A stretch of DNA of 28,162 nucleotides from a virus. Under the pieces are notes generated by a model that had not been told where the DNA came from, searched no databases, and saw nothing but the letters and a program-made list of their open reading frames with translations. The position numbers and the translations under genes were made by a program. Positions 1 through 7,189 of the stretch are shown here, piece by piece. The stretch's first letter is position 1. Each line of letters starts with the position of its first letter. The stretch covers positions 1 through 28,162 of IMG/VR virus record IMGVR_UViG_3300023180_000308; one strand, given 5' to 3'.

Positions 1-1199
1 TATCAAAGCTCCGACCCCAAGGAGCAGAAAATGGAAAAGGTCTTGTTGCTTCTGGACCTGTATCGTTCGCACGAATCTACTCAACCCTAAATGAAACACT
101 CCGCAGAGGTGGTGTGTATAAGAATGGCGCTGTTGTGTGCCATCTTGACCTTAATCACCCTGACGTTTTGGAGTTTATCCAAGCTAACCGAGCTGAGCTC
201 CCCTGGGTCAAACGATGCGTCAACATCAACGACTATTGGTGGGAAGAAGCTACTGACAACGTAAAGCAAGCCCTGCTTCAGGGTATCCGCCAGGGTGACA
301 TCTGGCTTAACAAAACTAAAGTTGATGCTTATGGAAACCGAATCCGTGGTAACGTCTGCCTTGAGGTTTACTTGCCGTCACGAGGAACTTGCTTGTTGCA
401 GCATGTCAATCTCGCTGCCTGTGACATCGAAGACATCGCACCGGCTTTCGTTGCAGGTATGTCCGAGTTGTGCAGTCTCCATAGCCGGACAGGCGTTGGA
501 GAGTCTGGAGAGTACCTGCCACCCGAAACAGACCGACAAGTCGGACTGGGGATGCTCGGACTTGCCAACCTCCTTCGAAGGTACGGCGTAAGCTACAAAG
601 AGTTTGGTGAGGCTCTTGCCATTGTCAACAGTGGCGAACAGATTAAAGAATTCACCCCTGGCATCACCCTTGCCGTTGAATTTAAAAGTGGAATTGCACA
701 AGCTGCGTCGATTGCTCGATTTAACAACATGGATCGTGCCTTCGCTATTGCTCCTACTGCTTCATGCAGCTATCGGTACAAGGATCCCGATGGTTACACA
801 GCAACCCCTGAGATTGCACCGCCCATTGCCCGTCAAGTAGACCGTGATAGCGGTACCTTTGGCGTCCAGAGCTACGATTACGGTCAAGTTGAGATCGCAT
901 CGGAAGTTGGCTGGGATGCATATCTAAATGTGGCTAACGGCATTATGAAGATGCTGGATGGCACGGGACTTCTTCACGGTTATAGCTTCAATAGTTGGTC
1001 CGATGTGATCACCTATGATGAAGCGTTTATCGAAGAGTGGCTGGCATCTGACCAGACCTCCCTTTATTATTCGCTTCAGGTAATGGGTGACACGCAAGAC
1101 AAGACCAGTGCATACGCTGCATTGGATGAGTCAGAGGTCGATGATTACCTGGAGTCACTTCTTAATGACCCTGCTCCTGATTGTAATTGCGGCGAATGA
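1..1199 (+). CDS. nrdA: Ribonucleoside-diphosphate reductase class I, large (alpha) subunit, 5' end cut by window
   Basis: The alpha subunit reduces ribonucleotides to deoxyribonucleotides for phage DNA synthesis. The frame is open from base 3 with no start, so the gene begins upstream; an internal GTG at 114 is not the start. The active-site motif Asn-Val-Cys-Leu-Glu (NxCxE) lies at 351-365. A second cysteine at 390-392 is the likely redox partner. A QVGLGMLGLANLLRR stretch and an APTASCS phosphate-binding turn follow. A Tyr-Tyr pair at 1065-1070 matches the radical-transfer dyad of class I enzymes, and the C-terminus ends in a Cys-Asn-Cys redox tail. The dyad and the nrdB gene directly downstream (ATGA overlap) argue for class I. 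Related cyanophage enzymes were long labelled class II, so older database hits may mislead. The other conserved N-terminal cysteine lies outside the window. Confidence 0.93.
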   Translation, partial: SKLRPQGAENGKGLVASGPVSFARIYSTLNETLRRGGVYKNGAVVCHLDLNHPDVLEFIQANRAELPWVKRCVNINDYWWEEATDNVKQALLQGIRQGDIWLNKTKVDAYGNRIRGNVCLEVYLPSRGTCLLQHVNLAACDIEDIAPAFVAGMSELCSLHSRTGVGESGEYLPPETDRQVGLGMLGLANLLRRYGVSYKEFGEALAIVNSGEQIKEFTPGITLAVEFKSGIAQAASIARFNNMDRAFAIAPTASCSYRYKDPDGYTATPEIAPPIARQVDRDSGTFGVQSYDYGQVEIASEVGWDAYLNVANGIMKMLDGTGLLHGYSFNSWSDVITYDEAFIEEWLASDQTSLYYSLQVMGDTQDKTSAYAALDESEVDDYLESLLNDPAPDCNCGE

Positions 1200-1912
1200 A
1201 CCCTTACGAAAAACTTTTGGCGCGTAAGCGCACCTGGACTCCTGTCCAAACAACTGCTGGTAAACTGGCTGAAGGCGCGGAAGAGGCTATCTACCGTGCC
1301 TTGGCTATCCGCCACATGGAGTTGCCTGTAGGCGACTTTATCCACGACGCTCTCAAGAATGAAGTTCCATCGGCATCACGCGACTTACTTCTATCCAACA
1401 TTAAGGATGAAGAAAACCACGACCTTGCTTTGGGTTACATCGCCAACGCTATCGGCGTTGATCAAGAGGCTGAAAAGGAAGCGATCCGGCTGCGTGATGC
1501 ATGGATTGCACATCCTGATCACACGATCCTCAAAGCGTTGGTTGCCGAGCGCGCGGTCTTTTTCGTCTTGCTTCCCTTTTTCCGTTTCAATGGAGACGCT
1601 GGTCTTCGGACCGTAAGCGCTGATATTAGCCGAGATGAACAAGTCCACGTGGCTACAAATAGCCTGGTGTGTAGGGAGCTCGGTCTTGATTGGAGTCCTT
1701 CTCTTGACAAGCTCCGTAAAGCAACTATCAATTGGGTGATGCAGCCACTCAAAGCTAACAACCCCAATAAATATCTAAACAAAAAATTTTGGCTGGATTC
1801 CAGTGATCGCCTGATGTACGAAGGCAAAGCTCCTGAGCTTGCTGATACCAAGCGAGCACGTATGCCAGCTTTCTTTGAACATGCAAACCCCAACCTCCCA
1901 CAGTATGCCTAA
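1196..1912 (+). CDS. nrdB: Ribonucleoside-diphosphate reductase class I, small (beta) subunit
   Basis: This ferritin-like subunit (238 aa) houses the metal cofactor that starts the radical in NrdA. ATG 1196 overlaps the nrdA stop (ATGA) and is preferred over the in-frame TTG at 1187. Predicted metal ligands are Glu42, Glu72 and His75 (ExxH in KDEENHD), Glu118 (AERAVFF), and Glu148 and His151 (ExxH in SRDEQVH). This is the complete six-ligand set. The residue four after His75, where the stable tyrosyl radical sits in E. coli NrdB, is Leu79; the nearest tyrosine is Tyr81. The C-terminus ends PQYA, and this tyrosine could take the radical-transfer role of E. coli Tyr356. At 238 aa it is much shorter than E. 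coli NrdB (376 aa). The missing tyrosine suggests a tyrosine-independent cofactor, which is an inference. Confidence 0.9.
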   Translation: MNPYEKLLARKRTWTPVQTTAGKLAEGAEEAIYRALAIRHMELPVGDFIHDALKNEVPSASRDLLLSNIKDEENHDLALGYIANAIGVDQEAEKEAIRLRDAWIAHPDHTILKALVAERAVFFVLLPFFRFNGDAGLRTVSADISRDEQVHVATNSLVCRELGLDWSPSLDKLRKATINWVMQPLKANNPNKYLNKKFWLDSSDRLMYEGKAPELADTKRARMPAFFEHANPNLPQYA

Positions 1913-2069
1913 CTTTGGGCTTACCGTTAGGCGTCTTCTGGAAGAACTAGAAGATGTTTATCCACCAGTTAACCCCTCTCCTGACACACCGCTAAACCAG
2001 ATCATGTATCGAGCTGGTCAACGCAGTGTGCTGGAGTGGATTGAAAATCGACTTGATGAGGAATCTTAA
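1905..2069 (+). CDS. Small conserved cyanopodovirus protein (54 aa), function unknown
   Basis: ATG 1905 overlaps the end of nrdB by 8 bases, which suggests translational coupling. The frame stays open upstream to 1839, but that part lies inside nrdB and is unlikely to be used. The protein is acidic and helical, with a LTVRRLLEELEDVYP start and an IMYRAGQRSVLEWIENRL core. Similar 'MYRAGQRSV' proteins occur next to portal genes in marine T7-like phages, from memory of the family. No catalytic motif is visible. Its place between nrdB and the virion genes gives no firm clue to its job. Confidence 0.75.
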   Translation: MPNFGLTVRRLLEELEDVYPPVNPSPDTPLNQIMYRAGQRSVLEWIENRLDEES

Positions 2070-2071
2070 TC

Positions 2072-2407
2072 ATGGGCGCTGGACGCAGAGCCGAACACAA
2101 GGCTGAAGAAGCAAAACGGGCTGCTGGTATTGAAGCAACCCGTATGCGTATTGAAGAAGAAAATCGCCAACGTGCTTTCCAGGCACAACTTGAAGCACAA
2201 CGCCAAGCTATGCTTGAGCAAACAAAAGCAATGCGCAATGTTAAAGCACCTCAAGTTCTGCAAAGTACTGTTGGTGCAGAGAACGTCGGTATCCGCACCT
2301 CTCGTTCTCGTCGTCAAACCACTCGTGCAATGGGCAGCGGTGCTGCTGCTCTTCGTATCCCCCTTAACATCGGAGGCGGCTCCGGTGGTGGACTTAGTAT
2401 TGGTTAA
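2072..2407 (+). CDS. gp7.3-like virion/tail assembly protein (tentative)
   Basis: The protein has 111 aa. Residues 1 to about 60 are highly charged, Ala/Glu/Gln/Arg-rich and predicted helical (coiled-coil-like). The end is Arg/Ser-rich, then glycine-rich, finishing GGGSGGGLSIG. T7 gp7.3, a small virion protein needed for adsorption and encoded just before the portal gene, also has a basic Ala/Lys-rich body and a Gly-rich, Ile-ending tail (GGGINI). The gene ends 4 bases before the portal start, the matching position. The gp7.3 assignment rests on position and tail composition, not on aligned homology. A GAGGAA element upstream of ATG 2072 could serve as ribosome binding site. Confidence 0.55.
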   Translation: MGAGRRAEHKAEEAKRAAGIEATRMRIEEENRQRAFQAQLEAQRQAMLEQTKAMRNVKAPQVLQSTVGAENVGIRTSRSRRQTTRAMGSGAAALRIPLNIGGGSGGGLSIG

Positions 2408-2411
2408 GTAA

Positions 2412-3989
2412 ATGAACGCTAAAAGCAGGTACGATCATCTAACTAGCTACCGTTCACAGTTTCTTGACACAGCGGTTGAGTGCTCAAAGCTCACCATTCC
2501 TTACCTCATCCAACGTGATGAGACCCGCATTACACACCAAACTCTTAAGCAACCTTGGCAATCCGTAGGTGCTAAAGGTGTGGTAACGCTGGCATCTAAA
2601 CTGATGCTGTCGCTGCTACCTCCTCAAACTACCTTCTTTAAGCTACAGTTGCGTGATGATAAGTTGGGAGAAGAACTCCCGCCTGAAATCCGTTCTGAGC
2701 TTGACCTGAGCTTTGCTAAGATGGAGCGCATGGTGATGGAGTCGGTTGCTGCTTCCAGCGATCGTGTCATTGTTCACCAAGCTCTCAAGCATCTGGTGGT
2801 CGGTGGTAATGCACTGATCTATATGGGTAAGGAAGGGTTGAAACACTACCCACTTAATCGCTACGTTGTTGATAGAGACGGTAACGGTAACGTAATTGAG
2901 ATCGTAACCAAAGAACTAATTAACAAAAAACTTTTGCCTCAAGAGCTTCTTAAAGGACCGCCTTCGGTTACTGACGAAAGCTTCTCTTCCGAAAATGATG
3001 CAGAAGTTTATACTCATGTACGTCTAGACAACAACCGCTGGATTTGGTATCAGGAAGTCTATGGCAAAAAGATTCCAAACTCCGATAGTAAAGCTCCAAA
3101 GGATGCTAGTCCTTGGCTTGTACTGCGCTTCAATTCTGTCGATGGCGAAAACTATGGACGGGGTAGAGTTGAGGAATTCTTGGGAGATCTTAAGTCGCTT
3201 GATGCGCTCTCCCAGTCCCTTGTAGAAGGCTCTGCAGCAGCCGCTAAGGTCGTCTTCGTGGTATCACCCTCAAGCACGACTAAAGCACAGACGCTGGCGA
3301 AGGCAGGTAACGGAGCGATCGTTCAAGGTCGTCCCGATGACATCGGTGTTATCCAAGTGGGTAAGACTGCTGACTTCAACACTGCTATGACCCTCATGCA
3401 ACAGCTTGAGCGTCGTTTGTCTGAAGCATTCCTTATCCTCAGTGTCCGTCAATCTGAACGGACTACTGCTGAAGAGGTCCGCCTTACTCAGCTTGAACTT
3501 GAACAACAACTTGGTGGCTTGTTCTCCCTGTTGACTGTTGAGTTTCTGCTTCCTTACCTTAATCGTAAACTACTTGTACTGCAACGTAGTGGACAACTCC
3601 CACGTATTCCTAAAGATCTGGTCAATCCTACTATTGTTGCAGGTATCAATGCTCTTGGTCGTGGTCAAGATCGTGAGTCTCTCACTTCCTTCATCATGAC
3701 TATTGCTCAGACACTTGGTCCTGAGGCACTGATGCAATACATCAATGCTGACGAAGCTATCAAACGTCTGGCAGCTGCACAAGGTATTGACGTTCTGAAT
3801 CTTGTTAAGTCTATGGAACAGATTCAACAAGAACAAGCTGATGCAGCTCAACAGCAAGAGGATATGGCTCTTGTTGGACAAGCAGGTAGCCTTCTTAAAT
3901 CACCCCTGGCTGATCCATCCAAGAACCCAATGGCAGGTGAAACTGTCAACGCGGTAATGGGTGAAGAGGTCATTCCCCCAATGCAATAA
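2412..3989 (+). CDS. Portal (head-to-tail connector) protein, T7 gp8 family
   Basis: At 525 aa this is close to T7 gp8 (536 aa). It forms the dodecameric ring at one capsid vertex through which DNA is packaged and ejected. The N-terminal region has the typical helical start with a DHLTSYRSQFLDTAVECSKL-type segment and 'TIPYLI'. This is followed by a conserved SVGAKGVVTLASKLMLSLLP stretch (about residues 50-70), the family signature. The C-terminal third is helical and Gln-rich. The gene is followed by scaffold with a 2-base gap, matching the T7 8-9 order. ATG 2412 lies just after the gp7.3-like stop. Confidence 0.93.
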   Translation: MNAKSRYDHLTSYRSQFLDTAVECSKLTIPYLIQRDETRITHQTLKQPWQSVGAKGVVTLASKLMLSLLPPQTTFFKLQLRDDKLGEELPPEIRSELDLSFAKMERMVMESVAASSDRVIVHQALKHLVVGGNALIYMGKEGLKHYPLNRYVVDRDGNGNVIEIVTKELINKKLLPQELLKGPPSVTDESFSSENDAEVYTHVRLDNNRWIWYQEVYGKKIPNSDSKAPKDASPWLVLRFNSVDGENYGRGRVEEFLGDLKSLDALSQSLVEGSAAAAKVVFVVSPSSTTKAQTLAKAGNGAIVQGRPDDIGVIQVGKTADFNTAMTLMQQLERRLSEAFLILSVRQSERTTAEEVRLTQLELEQQLGGLFSLLTVEFLLPYLNRKLLVLQRSGQLPRIPKDLVNPTIVAGINALGRGQDRESLTSFIMTIAQTLGPEALMQYINADEAIKRLAAAQGIDVLNLVKSMEQIQQEQADAAQQQEDMALVGQAGSLLKSPLADPSKNPMAGETVNAVMGEEVIPPMQ

Positions 3990-3991
3990 TT

Positions 3992-4774
3992 ATGGCAGAA
4001 ATTCTATCTTACGACCCTAGCGGCGATCCTGAAGTTGTTGGTGCCATTGAATCCGACCAAGCAGAATCGCTTGCTATCGGTGAGGAGATGATCAACCAAG
4101 CTAATGCTCGGTTGGCTGGTAAATACAAAGATGCACAAGAGCTTGAGAAAGCTTACATCGAACTAGAAAAGAAACTGGGTTCACGTAATGAAGAAGAAAC
4201 GGCGGAACCAGAAACTGAAGATCAGCAAGAAACCTCTAACTATTCTACGCAAGTCGAAGCCATTAGTCGGGCTGCAGAAGAATTCAACTCGAAAGGTGAA
4301 CTGAGTCCAGAGACCTTGGCTGAGTTTGAGAAGATGTCCAGTAAGGAATTGATCCAAGCATACTTTGAGTATGAACAGGGTTTGCCTGCAATGGATGCAC
4401 CTCAATCAGTTGAGCTTTCTTCGGCTGATGTTAACACTATTCAAAACTCTGTAGGTGGTGAAGCTGCTTACCAACGACTTGTTGGTTGGGCAGCACAAAA
4501 CTTCTCAGAAGCTGAGATTCAAGCTTTCGATAACGTTGTTGATTCTGGTAACGTTGCTGCTATTAACTTGGCACTTGCTGGACTTCAGGCACGTTACACT
4601 GACGCAAACGGTTACGAAGGGCAAATGATTCAAGGTAAAGCTGCAGCTCCTGCTGACACATTCAAGAGTCAAGCAGAGGTAGTGCGGGCAATGTCCGACC
4701 CCAGGTACGATAAAGATCCTGGGTATCGTGACGACATCATGCAAAAGCTTGCCCGATCCAATCTCAAATTTTAA
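3992..4774 (+). CDS. Scaffold / capsid assembly protein, T7 gp9-like
   Basis: This 260-aa protein is strongly acidic, especially at residues 60-85 (Glu/Thr/Gln-rich), and predominantly helical. It has a KYKDAQELEKAYIELEKKLG segment at about residues 44-63 that is typical of phage capsid assembly proteins. Its C-terminus is mixed basic (MQKLARSNLKF), as expected for the capsid-binding end of a scaffold. It would act as an internal template for procapsid assembly and then leave. The position directly after the portal gene supports this. In T7 gp9 is followed by gp10, but here about 2.6 kb of cargo genes intervenes. The stop overlaps the hli start (TAATG). Confidence 0.88.
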   Translation: MAEILSYDPSGDPEVVGAIESDQAESLAIGEEMINQANARLAGKYKDAQELEKAYIELEKKLGSRNEEETAEPETEDQQETSNYSTQVEAISRAAEEFNSKGELSPETLAEFEKMSSKELIQAYFEYEQGLPAMDAPQSVELSSADVNTIQNSVGGEAAYQRLVGWAAQNFSEAEIQAFDNVVDSGNVAAINLALAGLQARYTDANGYEGQMIQGKAAAPADTFKSQAEVVRAMSDPRYDKDPGYRDDIMQKLARSNLKF

Positions 4775-4950
4775 TGAACGACACCAACATCTGGGCTAAA
4801 GAGCCACCCCTTATTATGTCTGATCATCCCTACGGTGTTCCACACAACGAACGTGCTGAGCAGCTCAATGGTCGCCTTGCTATGCTTGGCGTCATGGCTG
4901 CTCTTGGCGCTTACGCGCTGACTGGTCAAATTATTCCTGGTATCTGGTAA
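4774..4950 (+). CDS. hli: High-light-inducible protein (HLIP)
   Basis: This 58-aa single-helix protein of the chlorophyll a/b-binding superfamily protects photosystems by binding chlorophyll and carotenoid in the thylakoid membrane. The signature [16 protein letters not shown] spans residues 28-43; Glu29, Asn32 and Arg34 are the expected chlorophyll-binding residues. It is followed by a hydrophobic stretch ending TGQIIPGIW, the usual HLIP C-terminus. ATG overlaps the scaffold stop and the gene ends in another TAATG overlap, so it is co-transcribed with capsid genes. Cyanophages acquired such genes from hosts; with psbA it supports photosynthesis during infection. Confidence 0.95.
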   Translation: MNDTNIWAKEPPLIMSDHPYGVPHNERAEQLNGRLAMLGVMAALGAYALTGQIIPGIW

Positions 4951-5084
4951 TGCCTCTTAAGAAGGGTAAGTCTCAAAAGACAGTTTCATCTAACATTTCA
5001 AAACTGAAGATAGAGGGTTACCCTCAGAAGCAGGCAGTCGCCATTGCCCTGAGTAAAGCTGGTAAATCCCGCAAGAAAAAGTAA
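4950..5084 (+). CDS. Tiny basic conserved phage protein (44 aa, DUF6496-like)
   Basis: The gene starts at the TAATG overlap with hli and ends in a TAATG overlap with the next gene. The protein is Lys-rich at both ends, with a central [25 protein letters not shown] motif. The '[10 protein letters not shown]' core is typical of a small protein family (DUF6496) common in phages, from memory. No enzyme motif is present. The charge suggests nucleic-acid or protein binding, but the function is unknown. Confidence 0.8.
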   Translation: MPLKKGKSQKTVSSNISKLKIEGYPQKQAVAIALSKAGKSRKKK

Positions 5085-5233
5085 TGGCTAAGCCCGGACT
5101 TTATGCAAACATCCACGCTAAACGTAAGCGTGGTGGAAAAATGAGAAAGCCTGGGGACAAAGGCGCACCCACGGCTCAAGATTTTAAAAACGCCGCCAAA
5201 ACTGCTAAACGTAATCTCAAAATTAAGAAATGA
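5084..5233 (+). CDS. Small basic conserved cyanophage protein (49 aa)
   Basis: It starts [18 protein letters not shown] and continues with a KMRKPGDKGAPTAQDFKNAAKTAKR segment. The '[13 protein letters not shown]' opening is recurrent in phage genomes, from memory, but has no assigned function. It is rich in Lys/Arg and has no hydrophobic segment, so it is probably cytoplasmic or packaged. It overlaps both neighbours by 4 or fewer bases (ATGA at its 3' end), so it belongs to the hli-psbA transcription unit. Confidence 0.8.
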   Translation: MAKPGLYANIHAKRKRGGKMRKPGDKGAPTAQDFKNAAKTAKRNLKIKK

Positions 5234-5580
5234 AAACTCTTGCTATCCTCCCCGCTATCACCCTGATGGCTGCACCTGCTTTCGCTGCTCCTTATGTTAA
5301 TGTTGAAGCGAACTCTGGGTTCACCGGCTCTGACTACACTGGCACCTCTACCGACTTCCATATCGGTGTTGACGGTGCTGCTGGTCAAGCCTCTTGGTAT
5401 GTCCAAGGTGGTCCCTCTATCGTCTCTCCTGACGGTGGTGAGTCCGAAACCAAAGTCACCGCTAAAGCTGGCGGTGGTGTCGGCGTGACCGAAGCTCTCT
5501 CCGTGTATGGTGAGATCTCTGCTGCGTTCGATGACGTGAACAGCTACGGCACCAAAGCCGGTCTGAAGTATCGCTTCTGA
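5230..5580 (+). CDS. Secreted small beta-barrel-like outer-membrane protein (116 aa)
   Basis: An N-terminal Sec signal peptide (MKTLAILPAITLMAAPAFA, probable cleavage after AFA at residue 19) is followed by about 95 residues of alternating polar/hydrophobic strands rich in Gly, Ser and Thr. The protein ends in a strand closing GLKYRF. A terminal Phe after alternating residues is the usual signal for beta-barrel insertion into the outer membrane. The mature length would allow only a few strands, so it is either a minimal barrel or an oligomer. It has no cysteines. A phage-encoded cell-surface protein made in the middle of the virion operon could alter the host envelope (for example, superinfection exclusion or lysis), but this is inference. 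I do not recognise a named family. Confidence 0.75.
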   Translation: MKTLAILPAITLMAAPAFAAPYVNVEANSGFTGSDYTGTSTDFHIGVDGAAGQASWYVQGGPSIVSPDGGESETKVTAKAGGGVGVTEALSVYGEISAAFDDVNSYGTKAGLKYRF

Positions 5581-5585
5581 TTATT

Positions 5586-6038
5586 ATGATTGAATGTCCC
5601 CAATGCACCCCGGCGCAACAGTACGTCCTAGAACAACTGCAAGTTAAAGCGGATATCACAGACCCTGTTGCCCTGGCGGTGATCTTGGGTAACATTCAAC
5701 AGGAAAGTAATTTCCGTCCTAACGTCTGCGAAGGTGGCAAGGTTGTCCCGTATGACCGCTGCCTTCGTGGAGGTTATGGTTTGATCCAATGGACATCGCC
5801 TAGACGTTATCATGGTCTAGGCAGATTCTGTAAAAGATACGGGTGTGATCCAAGTAGTTTGAAAGGTCAAACCCGTTACATGATAAACGAGTTACGCTTC
5901 CGTGCTGAACTCGCTGAATTTCAAACACCTTATCAACAACTCCCCTATTACATGAACTCAGCCTACTACTGGCTGGGCTGGGGGATTAAAGGTAATAGGG
6001 AGAGATATGCTTATTCTTTCCTAGACAAACTTAAATGA
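5586..6038 (+). CDS. Tail-lysozyme-type murein hydrolase, probable endolysin
   Basis: The protein has 150 aa. Residues 28-80 carry [19 protein letters not shown] followed by [20 protein letters not shown]. This pairing (catalytic Glu40 in the QQESNF helix, then a GYGLIQW segment) is typical of the Phage_lysozyme2 family, which cuts the glycan strands of peptidoglycan. There is no signal peptide, so a holin or virion delivery would be needed. A CxxC pair sits at the N-terminus (Cys4, Cys7). T7 uses an amidase (gp3.5) encoded elsewhere. Here the hydrolase is in the late operon, and its stop overlaps the psbA start (ATGA). It could be the lysis enzyme or a virion hydrolase replacing the activity T7 carries on gp16. 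Confidence 0.8.
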   Translation: MIECPQCTPAQQYVLEQLQVKADITDPVALAVILGNIQQESNFRPNVCEGGKVVPYDRCLRGGYGLIQWTSPRRYHGLGRFCKRYGCDPSSLKGQTRYMINELRFRAELAEFQTPYQQLPYYMNSAYYWLGWGIKGNRERYAYSFLDKLK

Positions 6039-7111
6039 CTGCTTCAATTGCTATCCAGCAGAAGAATGCCTGGGACCAGTTTTGTAACTGGGTAACTTCT
6101 ACTAACAACCGTCTTTATGTTGGTTGGTTCGGCGTGCTCATGATACCATGTCTGCTCGCTGCTACCACCTGTTTCATCCTGGCGTTCATCGCCGCACCAC
6201 CTGTTGACATTGATGGAATCCGCGAACCTGTCGCAGGCTCCCTGTTGTATGGAAACAACATCATATCAGGAGCCGTCGTTCCGAGCAGCAATGCCATCGG
6301 ACTACACTTCTACCCAATTTGGGAAGCTAATTCACTTGATGAATGGCTGTACAACGGGGGTCCATTCCAACTCACCGTATTCCACTTCCTCATTGGTATC
6401 TATGCTTACATGGGACGTGAGTGGGAACTTAGCTATCGACTAGGGATGCGTCCCTGGATTTTTGTTGCTTACTCTGCTCCAGTCGCTGCAGCTACTGCAG
6501 TGTTCCTTATCTACCCCTTCGGTCAAGGATCTTTCTCTGATGCAATGCCACTCGGTATCTCCGGCACGTTTAATTACATGCTGGTCTTCCAAGCTGAACA
6601 CAATATTCTCATGCACCCGTTCCATATGTTGGGAGTTGCTGGTGTATTTGGGGGTAGCCTGTTTAGTGCTATGCACGGTAGCCTTGTCACGTCTTCTCTT
6701 GTTCGGGAAACGACTGAGGACATGTCTCAAAACTATGGCTATAAGTTTGGACAAGAAGAAGAAACGTATAACATTGTAGCGGCTCATGGCTACTTCGGAC
6801 GACTTATTTTCCAGTACGCATCCTTTAACAATAGCCGTAGCCTTCACTTTTTTCTGGCTGCTTGGCCTGTTGTCGGTATTTGGTTTGCTGCTCTGGGTGT
6901 GTCTACAATGGCTTTTAATCTTAACGGTTTCAATTTTAACCAGTCCCTACTGGATAGTCAGGGGCGTGTTGTGCGTACTTGGGCTGACATCCTTAACCAA
7001 GCTAACCTTGGATTTGAAGTCATGCACGAGCGTAATGCGCACAACTTTCCGCTAGACCTCGCTGCTGCAGACGTAACTCCTGTTGCTCTTACTGCACCTG
7101 CTGTAGGCTAA
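6035..7111 (+). CDS. psbA: Photosystem II reaction-centre protein D1
   Basis: The D1 protein (358 aa) binds P680, pheophytin, QB and the Mn cluster. It is full length, with no intron or frameshift. Numbering is one less than the standard scheme. TyrZ is Tyr160, the P680 ligand is His197, and the Mn ligands are Asp169, Glu188, His331, Glu332, His336, Asp341 and the Ala343 carboxylate freed by C-terminal processing (LDLA followed by a 15-residue tail). Residue 129 (standard 130, in [13 protein letters not shown]) is Glu, the form usual in high-light D1:2 copies. The start overlaps the hydrolase stop (ATGA). It replaces photodamaged host D1 so that light energy continues to feed phage replication. 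The stop codon lies inside the RNA structure described downstream. Confidence 0.98.
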   Translation: MTASIAIQQKNAWDQFCNWVTSTNNRLYVGWFGVLMIPCLLAATTCFILAFIAAPPVDIDGIREPVAGSLLYGNNIISGAVVPSSNAIGLHFYPIWEANSLDEWLYNGGPFQLTVFHFLIGIYAYMGREWELSYRLGMRPWIFVAYSAPVAAATAVFLIYPFGQGSFSDAMPLGISGTFNYMLVFQAEHNILMHPFHMLGVAGVFGGSLFSAMHGSLVTSSLVRETTEDMSQNYGYKFGQEEETYNIVAAHGYFGRLIFQYASFNNSRSLHFFLAAWPVVGIWFAALGVSTMAFNLNGFNFNQSLLDSQGRVVRTWADILNQANLGFEVMHERNAHNFPLDLAAADVTPVALTAPAVG

Positions 7112-7118
7112 TCTCCGT

Positions 7119-7186
7119 CCGTTCATCCCCTATAAAGGGACGCATGAAGCTTGATCATGGAACGGGGGTCAAGCACTTGGAGATTA
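7119..7186 (+). ncRNA. Candidate glutamine-II ('Downstream-peptide') riboswitch
   Basis: A three-helix junction is visible. P1 is 7119-7124 with 7160-7165 (CCGTTC/GAACGG). P2 is 7126-7129 with 7137-7140 (TCCC/GGGA, loop CTATAAA). P3 is 7143-7147 with 7155-7159 (CATGA/TCATG). The P3 loop bases 7149-7154 (GCTTGA) pair perfectly with 7169-7174 (TCAAGC), forming a 6-bp pseudoknot just before the GGAG (7179-7182) of the 20-codon ORF at 7190. The conserved words CGTTCATCC, GGGACG and GGAACG around the junction match my memory of the glnA/Downstream-peptide glutamine aptamers, found in cyanobacteria and cyanophages before very short ORFs. Ligand binding would stabilise the pseudoknot and limit ribosome access. 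Ligand and direction of control are inferred. Confidence 0.8.
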
Positions 7187-7189
7187 ACA

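Noticed and set aside
7127-7139. CCCCTATAAAGGG as a -10 promoter.
   Set aside because: TATAAA is the P2 loop of the RNA; no -35 element at proper spacing.
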